Assembly (NCBI GenBank): GCA_031549185.1 | Contig: JAVBQG010000069.1 | Span: 1-12,964 of the forward strand | Direction of reading: 5' to 3' | Length of the DNA stretch: 12,964 nt | Source of the DNA: JAVBQG01 sp031549185 | GTDB taxonomy: Bacteria > Synergistota > Synergistia > Synergistales > Synergistaceae | Shown here: positions 1 through 7,368 of the stretch, one piece after another | Layout of the letters: every line of letters begins with the position of its first letter | Numbering within the stretch: the first letter of the stretch is position 1 | Notes under the pieces: model-generated | Told to the model about the DNA's origin: nothing | The model's database searches: none | The model's input: only the letters and a program-made list of their open reading frames with translations | Translations under genes and position numbers: made by a program

Positions 1-2
1 AA

Positions 3-272
3 ATGAGGGGAATCGTGACGGTGTTGGGGAAGGACTCCGTGGGGATCATCGCGAGGGTCTGTTCGTATCTTTCGGAGAAAAACGTGAATGTGCTCGAGAT
101 CTCGCAGACGATCCTGCAGGGTTACTTCAACATGATGATGATCGTGGATTTGAGCGGTACCAACGAGCCGCTCGTCTCGATGGTCGCCGATCTGGAGACG
201 ATCGGCCGCAATGTCGGCGTCATGGTGAAGCTCCAGCACGAGGACATCTTCAACGCGATGCACAGGATCTGA
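3..272 (+). CDS. ACT-domain protein, UPF0237 family
   Basis: This is an 89-residue protein that is essentially one ACT domain. It opens with MRGIVTVLGKDSVGIIARV, the beta1-loop-alpha1 signature of the family, in which the Gly-Lys-Asp-x-Val-Gly-Ile turn normally forms the ligand-binding edge. ACT domains bind small molecules, often amino acids, and dimerise; UPF0237 members have no defined ligand. The length matches the family (about 90 residues), so the ATG at 3 is probably the true start, although only two bases upstream are visible and no ribosome-binding site can be checked. It ends one base before the UPF0210 start, a pairing conserved in many bacteria, so the two are almost certainly co-transcribed and the ACT protein may sense a ligand for its partner (inference). 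The family call is firm; the function is unknown. Confidence 0.93.
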   Translation: MRGIVTVLGKDSVGIIARVCSYLSEKNVNVLEISQTILQGYFNMMMIVDLSGTNEPLVSMVADLETIGRNVGVMVKLQHEDIFNAMHRI

Positions 273-273
273 C

Positions 274-1632
274 ATGATCTCCATACACGAAGTACAGGAG
301 ACCATCCAGATGATCTCGGAGGCGAACCTCGACGTCCGCACCATCACCATGGGCATCAGCCTCCTCGACTGCGCGGACGCGAGCGGCGAGGTCTTCTGCC
401 GCAAGATTTACGACAAGATCGCGCAGCGGGCCGAGCGCCTCGTGCGCGTCGGCGACGAGATCTCGAAGGAGTACGGCGTCCCCGTCGTGAACAAGCGGAT
501 CTCCGTCACGCCGGTCGCCATCGCCGCGTCGGGCTGCCGCTGCGAGGATTACGTGGCCGTTGCGCACGCGCTCGACCGGGCGGCCGCGGCCGTCGGCGTC
601 AACTTCATCGGCGGGTTCTCCGCGCTCGTGCACAAGGGGATGACGCCGGAGGACAGCAAGCTGCTTGCATCGATCCCGCAGGCGCTGGCGGAGACGGAGC
701 GCGTCTGCTCGTCGGTCAACGTCGCCTCCACGCGCTCGGGTATCAACATGGACGCGGTCAACACCGTCGGGCGCCTGATCCGGGAGACCGCGATGATGAC
801 CCGCGACCGCGACTCCATCGGCTGCGCGAAGTTCGTCGTCTTCTGCAACGCCGTCGAAGACAACCCCTTCATGGCGGGGGCCTTTCACGGGGTCGGCGAG
901 GGCGACTGCGCCATCAACGTCGGCGTCAGCGGCCCCGGCGTCGTCAAGCGGGCGCTCGAGTCGGCCCGCGGCGCGGACTTCGAGACCCTCTGCGAGACCG
1001 TGAAGCGGACGGCCTTCAAGATCACGCGCGTCGGCCAGCTCGTGGCGCAGGAGGCGTCGCGCCGGCTCGGCGTGCCGTTCGGGATCATCGACCTCTCGCT
1101 GGCGCCGACCCCAACCGTCGGCGACAGCATCGCCGAGATCCTGCAGGAGATGGGCCTGGAGCACCCCGGCGCTCCCGGCACGACGGCGGCGATCGCGATC
1201 CTGAACGACAGCGTCAAAAAGGGCGGGGTCATGGCGAGTTCGAGCGTCGGAGGGCTCTCGGGCGCCTTCATCCCGGTCAGCGAGGACCGAGGCATGATCG
1301 AGGCCGTGCAGGCGGGCGCCCTCTCGCTCGAAAAGCTGGAGGCGATGACCTGCGTCTGCTCCGTCGGGCTCGACATGATCGCCATACCGGGCGATACGCC
1401 GCCGGAGACCCTCTCGGGGATCATCGCCGACGAGATGGCGATCGGGATGATCAACAACAAGACGACCGCCGTGCGAATCATACCCGTCGTCGGCAAGGGC
1501 GTCGGAGAGATGGTCGAGTTCGGCGGCCTGCTGGGTTACGCGCCCGTCATGGAAGTGAACCGCTTCCGATGTGCGGACTTCGTCCGGCGCGGAGGCCGCA
1601 TCCCCGCCCCGATACACAGCTTCCGGAACTGA
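274..1632 (+). CDS. UPF0210 / DUF711 (PFL-like) family protein
   Basis: This 452-residue protein belongs to the UPF0210 (DUF711) family, which database names call PFL family because the fold resembles pyruvate formate-lyase; no glycyl-radical motif is evident here. Family landmarks include the N-terminal MISIHEVQETIQMI, the GGFSALVHKGM segment near residues 113-123, VASTRSGINMDAV around 150-162 and the conserved NAVEDNPFMAGAFHG block around 192-206, followed by a Gly-rich stretch. No signal peptide or membrane segment is seen, so it is cytosolic. The length is normal for the family. The start at 274 is preceded by an AGGA-like Shine-Dalgarno inside the end of the ACT gene, suggesting translational coupling. 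The biochemical role is not known, and the strict pairing with an ACT-domain protein is the only functional clue. Confidence 0.94.
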   Translation: MISIHEVQETIQMISEANLDVRTITMGISLLDCADASGEVFCRKIYDKIAQRAERLVRVGDEISKEYGVPVVNKRISVTPVAIAASGCRCEDYVAVAHALDRAAAAVGVNFIGGFSALVHKGMTPEDSKLLASIPQALAETERVCSSVNVASTRSGINMDAVNTVGRLIRETAMMTRDRDSIGCAKFVVFCNAVEDNPFMAGAFHGVGEGDCAINVGVSGPGVVKRALESARGADFETLCETVKRTAFKITRVGQLVAQEASRRLGVPFGIIDLSLAPTPTVGDSIAEILQEMGLEHPGAPGTTAAIAILNDSVKKGGVMASSSVGGLSGAFIPVSEDRGMIEAVQAGALSLEKLEAMTCVCSVGLDMIAIPGDTPPETLSGIIADEMAIGMINNKTTAVRIIPVVGKGVGEMVEFGGLLGYAPVMEVNRFRCADFVRRGGRIPAPIHSFRN

Positions 1633-1657
1633 AGTTTCTGTGCTGGGGGGTGATGAG

Positions 1658-2143
1658 ATGGAGATCGAAGTCGGAACGTTCGAAAGCAAAAAAGAAATGT
1701 ACGGCAGAATCAACGCGTCGCTCGCGGACGTGTTGGGCGAGAGCGACGACGCGACGGCGAACCTGGCGAACGCCTCGGCGCTGCTGAAGCTCTTTCTGGC
1801 GGACGTCAACTGGGTGGGGTTCTACCTGATGAAGGACGGGGCGCTGGTCCTGGGACCCTTCCAGGGCAAGCCCGCCGTGCCGCACATCGCGCCCGGCATG
1901 GGCGTCTGCGGGACGGCCGTCGCCGGGAGGAGGACGCAACGCGTCGACGACGTACACGCCTGCAGCAACCACATTGCCTGCGACGCGGCGTCGGCGTCGG
2001 AGATCGTGGTCCCATTGATGAAAGACGGCGAAGTCCTCGGCGTGCTGGACATCGACAGTCCGGTGCCCGGGCGCTTCGACGCGGAGGACGAGGCGGGGCT
2101 GGAGGAAGTCGCGAGGATGCTGACGCGCGCCGTTCGGTTTTAG
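1658..2143 (+). CDS. GAF-domain free methionine-(R)-sulfoxide reductase family protein
   Basis: This 161-residue single GAF-domain protein matches the fRMsr family (E. coli YebR/MsrC, B. subtilis YtsP), which reduces free L-methionine-R-sulfoxide with thioredoxin. Family motifs are NASALL (38-43), NWVGFY (51-56), LGPFQGKPA (65-73), GVCGTA (82-87), HIACDAAS (105-112) and GVLDIDS. The start at 1658 is chosen because MEIEVGTFESK fits the family N-terminus and a G-rich Shine-Dalgarno (1645-1650) lies just upstream; the frame is open back to 1571, but that part is the UPF0210 tail in another frame. Of the three family cysteines, the second and third are present (C84, C108), while the position of the first is Val74. 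An extra cysteine, C102, lies six residues before C108. It lies 25 bp after UPF0210 and may share its transcript. Activity with the altered cysteine set is uncertain. Confidence 0.88.
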   Translation: MEIEVGTFESKKEMYGRINASLADVLGESDDATANLANASALLKLFLADVNWVGFYLMKDGALVLGPFQGKPAVPHIAPGMGVCGTAVAGRRTQRVDDVHACSNHIACDAASASEIVVPLMKDGEVLGVLDIDSPVPGRFDAEDEAGLEEVARMLTRAVRF

Positions 2144-2292
2144 CCTTGCTCTTCTCGTGACCCCTGCTTGTGATCATAGCGCGACGCGCGCGCCGTCCGC
2201 CGGTCGACCTTGTTCGCGAGACGCTTGATCCTCCGGCGGGAGGCGGATTTTGTGGCGTCGTGTTTCCATGAGCGGTATTTGTTCGGTTTCAT
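2140..2292 (-). CDS. small highly basic protein, translationally coupled to the SNF2 gene
   Basis: This 50-residue ORF begins MKPNKYRSWKHDATK and contains the basic runs SRRRIKRLANK and DRRTARASR. Seventeen residues are Lys or Arg against five acidic, so it is strongly positive, as expected of a nucleic-acid-binding peptide (inference). I do not recognise a family. Support for it being real: an ATG four bases after the SNF2 stop codon, a GGGAGG Shine-Dalgarno eight bases upstream (inside the end of the SNF2 gene), G/C-ending codons through most of its length like the neighbours, and a stop falling within the last codons of the convergent GAF gene, so the intergenic space is fully used. It would be co-transcribed and translationally coupled with the helicase. 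No cysteines, signal peptide or membrane segment. Against it: short length and no recognisable homologue. Confidence 0.55.
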   Translation of the reverse strand: MKPNKYRSWKHDATKSASRRRIKRLANKVDRRTARASRYDHKQGSREEQG

Positions 2293-2295
2293 TCG

Positions 2296-5200
2296 TTACG
2301 CCTCCCTCAGTAATGCCAGCATCTCCTCGGCACTCAGGCGCGACGGGGCGTCGGTCTCCTCGAGGAGTGTCTCGGCTAGGTCGCGCTTCCACGCGTGGAG
2401 GTCGACGATCTTCTCCTCGATCGTGCCTTTCGCGACGATGCGGTAGATGGTGACGGGGCGCTCCTGGCCGATGCGGTGCGCGCGGTCGGAGGCCTGCGCC
2501 TCGACGGCGGGGTTCCACCAGGGGTCCATGTGGATCACGTAGTCGGCGGCGGTGAGGTTGAGGCCGGTGCCCCCGGCCTTGAGGCTGATCAGGAAGCAGT
2601 CGCCCTCGCCCGCCTGGAAGGCCGCCACGCGCCGCGCCCGCTCCTGCGGCGGGGTGGAGCCGTCTAGATACTGGCAGGGGACACCCGCCTCGTCGAGGTG
2701 TTTTTTGACGATCTTGAGATGGTCGACGAACTGGCTGAAGACGAGGGCCTTGTGGTGGTTCTCGCGCAGCTCGTTCAGAATCTCGTCGAACGCCTCCAGC
2801 TTGGCCGAAGAAAACGTCTTCTCCGGCGCCACCAGCGACGTGTTGCAGCACGCTCTCCGCAGGCGCATCAGCTCGGCGAAGATCTGGAAGCGCCGCTCCT
2901 CCGGGTTTCCCTCCTCGAACGCCTCCACGGCGCGGCTGCGCAGCGCCTCGTAGAACGCGGCCTCGTCGCCGTGCATTTCGACGCGCAGCGTGATCTCCGT
3001 CTTGGGGGGCAGCTCCTCCAGCACCTGCTCCTTGCTGCGCCGCAGGATGAAGGGCGAGAGGAGCCGCCGGAGGCGCTTTCTCGCCTCCCGGTTGCCGTCG
3101 CGCTCGATCGGCAGGGCGAAGCGCTCGGCGAAGCTCTCGTGCGAGCCGAGCAGATGGGGGTTGAGAAAGCGGAAGAGGTTCCAGAGTTCGCTCAGGCGGT
3201 TCTCGATGGGGGTCCCCGTCGTGACCATGCGGAAGTCGCCGCGCAGCTTCATCGCGGCGGCGGAGCGCCGGGTGCCCATATTCTTGATCGCCTGCGCCTC
3301 GTCGAGGATGATGGTGTGCCACTCGATGGCCTCGAGGCGTTCGATCTCGCCCTGCATGAGGCCGTAGGTCGCGACGACGACGTCGAGCGGCCCGAGGCCG
3401 GCCAGCGTCTCCGCCCGGTCGCCGTAGCGGAGCTCCCTCACATTCAACGTTGGGGCGAAGCGCGCGGCTTCGGCGATCCAGTTCGCGCAGACGGACGTCG
3501 GCGCGACCACCAGCGCGGGGCCCCCCGGTCCGCGCGAGAGCAGCAGAGCCAGCGCCTGCACGGTTTTGCCCAGCCCCATGTCGTCGGCGAGACAGGCCCC
3601 GGCGCCCCAATGCGCGAGGCGCGCGAGCCACTGATAGCCCTCGGTCTGATAGCCCCTCAGCTCGCCGCGTAGCGTGGACGGCAGCGCCGGCGTCAGGGCG
3701 GCCGCTTCGTCGATGAGGTTTTTTCGCCTCTCCCACGCCGCGTCGGCGGAGATCGACCCGGCCTCCGACAGGAGCGGCGACAGAAGCCCGGCGGCGAGCG
3801 CGGGGATGCGCAGCTCGTCGCCCTTGCGGTCGCCGAGAGAGGCGAGCGCGTCGAGCCGTCGGCGGAACTCCTCCGCCAGCGCGACGAACTGCCCCTCGCC
3901 GATCGGCAGGAAGCGCCCGTGCCCGATCTTCAGGAGCTCGATCAGCTCCTTCATGCCGATCACGAGCCCGTCGTCGATCCGCAGCTCGCCAGAGAGGCCG
4001 AACCACTCCTGCATACCGCGCAGCGAGACCTTCATCGAGGAGATGCCGACCTGCCCCCGCACCTGCATCGTCCCCCCGCGCGGCCACTCGACGACTACGT
4101 CCTTCAGCTCCTGCAGTTGCGTCAGGAATTCGAGCGCCGTCTCCGGCTCCCGGATGTGCCACTTCTCGGGGCCGGTCTCCTCGGCTTCGGCGAGCGCGGG
4201 GCAGCTGCCGAGCGCCAGCATCAGCGCGTCGCGCTCGGCCTGGCGGTCGCGGCGCGTCTGCACGCGCCTTCCCTCGACGAGCCCGAAGATCTGTCCGCCG
4301 CCCATGCCGGGGCGGCAGGGGACGCTGCCGGAGCCGAGGGGGCGCACCACCATCTCGACGTCCAGTCCCTCGCCGGCGGGGGCGAGCTGGACGCAGACGC
4401 GCCCGTCGGCGTCGACGAAGGCCGCGCCCGATTCGACCCCCTCGATGTCCGAGTGGACGGTGACGACCGACGAGAGCGAGCCGAGCGTCTGCAGCAGCGA
4501 GGCGTGCGCGTCCTGCGGCACGGAGAGGCCGTTCTCGCCGAGGATGCGCGCGATCCTGACGTGGCGCTCCTCGAAGCTGACGATACGGAGGGCGGCTGGC
4601 CCGTCCTCCCGGACGACGCAGTCCGCGACCAGGTTGTGCGGGAAGGGGGAGAGTTTCAGCGTATAGCGTCCCCCCTCGGCGGTGACGAGCAGCTGCGGCT
4701 CGCTTGAGACGATCTCCACGTGCGCGCCGTCCTCCTCGCGGAAGACGAACGGGTGTCCCGCCAGTGCTTGCAGCGCCGGGCCGGTCTCGATGTCGTACTC
4801 CGCGCCGTAGTAGTTGCGCGACTCGCGGATCGCCGCGGCAACCCGATGGTCCCGCTCCGTCATGCTCGCGATCGCGCTCGCCGTCCGGTAGATGCGCTTG
4901 AGGGCCACCCGCTTGCCCTTGCTCCACCCGGATCGCAGGAGGCTCTGTTCCATCGGGGTGATCGATATGTAGCGCGCGATGCCGTCTCGCGTGCCCCAGG
5001 CCAGCTCCCAGGTGAAACGCTTGTCGCGGGCGGATGCCTTCGCCCCCTCCGCTCCGCCGATCTCGGAGAGCGCCGTCAGCGAGCGCTGCCAGTTCGTCTG
5101 GCGAACGATCAGGTCCTTCAGCGGATGCGCGGGGGGCGGGATGTCCTCGAACCGTTTCGCGGACTGCGGCGCGAGCTCGCGAATCAACGCGGCCAGCTCC

Positions 5201-6453
5201 GGGGCGAGCAGGTTCGCGCCCAGATCGGAGAGCCGCCGGTGCGTCGCGTCCGCCAGCGAGAGGTACTTCCGTGCCTTCTCGGCGTCGCGCCAGTAGGCGC
5301 ACAGCAGGAGGAAGAACGCGGAGAGGCAGGCCCTCGCGCTTCCCGCATACTCGGTCTCCTGCGTGAAGAGCCCCTCGTCGTGCGCCTCCGGGTCCACGAG
5401 CATGCGCACCGTCTCGAGAGCCGGGGACATGTCGATGACCCCCCAGCCCGCGTAGCTTTTTAAATAGTCCAGGATTTTCTTTCCGGGGGCCGACGTCGCG
5501 AACAGGAGGATGGGATAGAAGATCCCCGTCCACGACTCGAAGGCGATTTTGCGTCTGCCCGTGGCCTTCTTCAGTAGCTTGAGGCCCTCCTCGTAGGTTG
5601 CGAGCGCCCCCTCGCGATCCCCGCGCAGGAGGAGACACGCCGCCACGATGCTGGCTTCCTCCGGATCGCTCGTGGATCCCACGGCCTCCATGACTTCGTC
5701 GACGCGTCCCTGAAGCAGGGCATACTCGGCCCAGAGAAACGTCAGAGAATCGTCGCGCGGCCTCTTGCGGTGCCAGTCGTCCAGTTCGTCCACGAGCGCG
5801 CGAAAGAGCGGAGGCGCGTCGCGCGCCATGGAGAGGAGCCGTTGAAACGCCGTGTACGCGATCTCCACGGGCAGCGCCCGCAGCAGGTCGAAATCGAGCG
5901 GGTTGGCGATGATGTCGCGGAAGGGGTCCGTCGCGAAGACGCCGTCGTAATCGTACCGGTCGTCGCGCACCTCCGCATTCGCCAGTAGGCGAAGCGCGTC
6001 GACGTCGCCGCGATAGATGGCCTCGCGCGTGGCACGGAGGTAGAGAGGGGGCGAGTCGTAGTAATATGCCTGTCCGGCGGGGCGAATCGAAAGGGCGTCC
6101 TCTGCCGCCCGGCCGAAGCGGTCGTGTTCACCGCGCCCGATGGCCTCCCGCGTGGCGACCTCGACCGTCAGGATGTTGCAGGCCCATCGCATTCCGCTTC
6201 TCTGTGCGTATTGGCGGACGAGCTCGCTCTTCTCCCATCGCGCGAGCATCGGCAGCACGTCCTTCTCCCGCTGCCACTTTCGCTTGAAACCGTCCGGGCT
6301 TTCGATGCCGCAGGCGTTTAGAATCGTCGTCAGAGTCGCCGTCGCAACAGGCGCGAAGACGACCGACAGGGCGCGATACGCCTCCCGCTCGTGTTCGGGC
6401 AGAGCGCGATAGCGCTCGACCAGCGCAATTCGCTCGAGCTCATCGAAAAACAT
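2296..6453 (-). CDS. SNF2-family DNA-dependent ATPase / helicase-like protein
   Basis: This 1385-residue cytosolic protein has a C-terminal SNF2/Swi2 ATPase. The N-terminal half (about 1-450) is Leu/Ala-rich and helical with TPR-like pairs. A middle region (about 450-900) includes the WFGLSGELRIDDG and GRFLPIGEGQFVALAEEF segments typical of long bacterial SNF2 proteins. The motor follows: RGYQTEGYQWL (Q-like motif), Walker A DDMGLGKT (K963), motif Ia APTSV, Walker B DEAQ (D1051-Q1054), motif III TGTPIEN, then in lobe two LVFSQF, SLKAGGTGLNL (motif V) and DRAHRIGQ (motif VI, 1323-1330). All core residues are present, so it should hydrolyse ATP and translocate on duplex DNA, remodelling protein-DNA or polymerase complexes. 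No SWIM zinc cysteine cluster or nuclease domain is visible. The start has an AGGGGGA Shine-Dalgarno at 6460-6466. It heads a unit with the small basic ORF. Its biological role is not identifiable from context. Confidence 0.95.
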   Translation of the reverse strand: MFFDELERIALVERYRALPEHEREAYRALSVVFAPVATATLTTILNACGIESPDGFKRKWQREKDVLPMLARWEKSELVRQYAQRSGMRWACNILTVEVATREAIGRGEHDRFGRAAEDALSIRPAGQAYYYDSPPLYLRATREAIYRGDVDALRLLANAEVRDDRYDYDGVFATDPFRDIIANPLDFDLLRALPVEIAYTAFQRLLSMARDAPPLFRALVDELDDWHRKRPRDDSLTFLWAEYALLQGRVDEVMEAVGSTSDPEEASIVAACLLLRGDREGALATYEEGLKLLKKATGRRKIAFESWTGIFYPILLFATSAPGKKILDYLKSYAGWGVIDMSPALETVRMLVDPEAHDEGLFTQETEYAGSARACLSAFFLLLCAYWRDAEKARKYLSLADATHRRLSDLGANLLAPELAALIRELAPQSAKRFEDIPPPAHPLKDLIVRQTNWQRSLTALSEIGGAEGAKASARDKRFTWELAWGTRDGIARYISITPMEQSLLRSGWSKGKRVALKRIYRTASAIASMTERDHRVAAAIRESRNYYGAEYDIETGPALQALAGHPFVFREEDGAHVEIVSSEPQLLVTAEGGRYTLKLSPFPHNLVADCVVREDGPAALRIVSFEERHVRIARILGENGLSVPQDAHASLLQTLGSLSSVVTVHSDIEGVESGAAFVDADGRVCVQLAPAGEGLDVEMVVRPLGSGSVPCRPGMGGGQIFGLVEGRRVQTRRDRQAERDALMLALGSCPALAEAEETGPEKWHIREPETALEFLTQLQELKDVVVEWPRGGTMQVRGQVGISSMKVSLRGMQEWFGLSGELRIDDGLVIGMKELIELLKIGHGRFLPIGEGQFVALAEEFRRRLDALASLGDRKGDELRIPALAAGLLSPLLSEAGSISADAAWERRKNLIDEAAALTPALPSTLRGELRGYQTEGYQWLARLAHWGAGACLADDMGLGKTVQALALLLSRGPGGPALVVAPTSVCANWIAEAARFAPTLNVRELRYGDRAETLAGLGPLDVVVATYGLMQGEIERLEAIEWHTIILDEAQAIKNMGTRRSAAAMKLRGDFRMVTTGTPIENRLSELWNLFRFLNPHLLGSHESFAERFALPIERDGNREARKRLRRLLSPFILRRSKEQVLEELPPKTEITLRVEMHGDEAAFYEALRSRAVEAFEEGNPEERRFQIFAELMRLRRACCNTSLVAPEKTFSSAKLEAFDEILNELRENHHKALVFSQFVDHLKIVKKHLDEAGVPCQYLDGSTPPQERARRVAAFQAGEGDCFLISLKAGGTGLNLTAADYVIHMDPWWNPAVEAQASDRAHRIGQERPVTIYRIVAKGTIEEKIVDLHAWKRDLAETLLEETDAPSRLSAEEMLALLREA

Positions 6454-6459
6454 GCAAAT

Positions 6460-6466
6460 TCCCCCT
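6460..6466 (-). promoter_or_regulatory. Shine-Dalgarno of the SNF2 gene
   Basis: On the minus strand AGGGGGA lies six bases before the ATG at 6453. It fixes the start of the SNF2 protein at MFFDELERIALV. Confidence 0.75.
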
Positions 6467-6513
6467 GTGCCAGCGCATAAAGAGCGGCAATCTTATTTCA
6501 CATCTCGTGAGAA

Positions 6514-6542
6514 AGTATAGCACCAGCGGGGCGAAGCGGCAG
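6514..6542 (-). promoter_or_regulatory. candidate promoter of the SNF2 gene
   Basis: On the minus strand a TATACT -10 box (6514-6519) is preceded at 17 bp by CTGCCG (6537-6542), a poor -35. This would start a transcript about 60 bases upstream of the SNF2 ATG. TAAGAT at 6490-6495 is an alternative -10. These are consensus matches by eye only. Confidence 0.35.
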
Positions 6543-6718
6543 GGTTCGAGGCCCGGAATCGCGGGAAGGCTTGCAACCTTTGAGGTTTCCTGATAGATTT
6601 CTTTTTGAAATTTCTCCGGGAGGGTGTTTTTAGGCGTTGTTCGCCGCCGCGGTAACTGCCGGCGGTCCATGAAGAAAAATAACGACCGTCCAAAAGCCGA
6701 CTTCCGACGTTCGGTTGG

Positions 6719-6747
6719 TCGCAATCAAATAGAGGGTGCGGTATAAT
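6719..6747 (+). promoter_or_regulatory. promoter of the tandem secreted-protein genes
   Basis: A perfect TATAAT -10 box is at 6742-6747. The hexamer 17 bp upstream (TCGCAA, 6719-6724) matches only three of six -35 positions. The inferred transcription start near 6754 gives a leader of roughly 37 bases before the ATG at 6791. The weak -35 suggests activator dependence or modest expression (inference). Confidence 0.55.
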
Positions 6748-6790
6748 GCGCATCTGGAACATAATTTACGTATAGACGGGTGGGCGTAAG

Positions 6791-7327
6791 ATGTTGAAGG
6801 TCGGAACGGGAAGAAAAGGAAACGAAGTATTCGTATTGTTGGCGCTGTTTGTTCTGGCGTTTTTGCTAGCAGGCCAGGCATATGCGGCGCCAAACAGCTA
6901 CAAGGACAAGAAGGACGGGTTCTCGTTCGATTACCCCGAGACGTGGCTGAAAGGGGACGAATCCGTGCAGCCCGGCATGAGCGTGGTTGTGCACGCGAAA
7001 CCGGTCGACAACTTCGCGACCAACTTCAACGTCGTCGTATCGCCCCCGCAGAGCGTCGCGTCGGCGACGCAGGCGGACCTGGTGAACACGTACAAGTCTT
7101 TTATGGACGACCTGAAGCTGCTGTCGTTCAAGAAGAGTAAGTTTCTAGGCGAGACCTGCATCATCGCGGAGTTCCGCTGGACGATGGGTACCTTCAAGAT
7201 TCAGCAGCGGCAGTATCTCATCGACCGCAAGGGCAAGGGATACACGCTCACGTTCAGCGCTTTGCAGAGCAACTTCGGCAATTACGAGGGCGCGTTCAAG
7301 ACCATACTGGATTCGTTCAAGTTTTGA
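6791..7327 (+). CDS. secreted PsbP/Mog1/DcrB-like (DUF1795-type) protein, copy 1
   Basis: This 178-residue protein has a classical Sec signal peptide: basic n-region (K3, R8, K9), hydrophobic core 13-28 and an Ala-Tyr-Ala cleavage site after about residue 32. The mature part opens with the YKDKKDGFSFDYPETW segment characteristic of the PsbP/Mog1/DUF1795 alpha-beta fold, in which a small-residue and YP-x-x-W strand-turn begins the domain. It continues with FATNFNVVVSPP, a QQRQYLIDRKGKGYTLTFSA strand pair and the C-terminal EGAFKTILDSFKF helix. There is no lipobox, so it is released or periplasmic. One cysteine remains in the mature chain. A paralogue follows 41 bp downstream. Translation initiation would use the G-rich GGGTGGG ahead of the ATG, a weak Shine-Dalgarno. 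Family members have diverse or unknown roles; no specific function can be assigned. Confidence 0.82.
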   Translation: MLKVGTGRKGNEVFVLLALFVLAFLLAGQAYAAPNSYKDKKDGFSFDYPETWLKGDESVQPGMSVVVHAKPVDNFATNFNVVVSPPQSVASATQADLVNTYKSFMDDLKLLSFKKSKFLGETCIIAEFRWTMGTFKIQQRQYLIDRKGKGYTLTFSALQSNFGNYEGAFKTILDSFKF

Positions 7328-7368
7328 CGGCCTGCGAAGTTGCCGGAAGGCCATCGGGTGAGGTTGTG

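Larger units (their letters stand above)
6454..6790. other. divergent intergenic region between the SNF2 and secreted-protein genes
   Basis: This 337-bp gap is less GC-rich than the flanking genes and has no convincing gene. Minus-strand frames at 6440-6762 lack family signatures and plausible ribosome-binding sites. It holds a candidate SNF2 promoter near its left end, a perfect -10 box for the rightward genes near its right end, and a weak AT hairpin (ATTTC, T5 loop, GAAAT at 6597-6611) between them. I see no riboswitch or small RNA that I can name. Confidence 0.6.

Noticed and set aside
250..1809. 519-codon minus-strand frame antisense to UPF0210
   Set aside because: It is Arg/Asp/His-rich low-complexity shadow sequence opposite a clear family protein, with no motif or convincing ribosome-binding site.
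2698..5463. Several plus-strand frames of 240-330 codons opposite the SNF2 gene
   Set aside because: Their composition and absence of motifs mark them as GC shadows of the SNF2 coding strand.
2174..5638. Very long minus-strand open frame (1154 codons) inside the SNF2 gene
   Set aside because: It lies in another frame of the SNF2 gene on the same strand. Its translation is dominated by Arg, Gly, Ala and Pro with no domain motifs, the usual consequence of high GC. The SNF2 frame has every helicase motif.
6597..6611. AT-rich hairpin with a T5 loop between divergent genes
   Set aside because: The stem is only five pairs with no GC content to speak of, and no gene ends nearby for it to terminate.
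7324..7368. Upstream TTG start for the second secreted protein
   Set aside because: It would add 15 residues before a well-formed signal peptide and overlap the first gene. The ATG at 7369 has better spacing from GGTGAGG.
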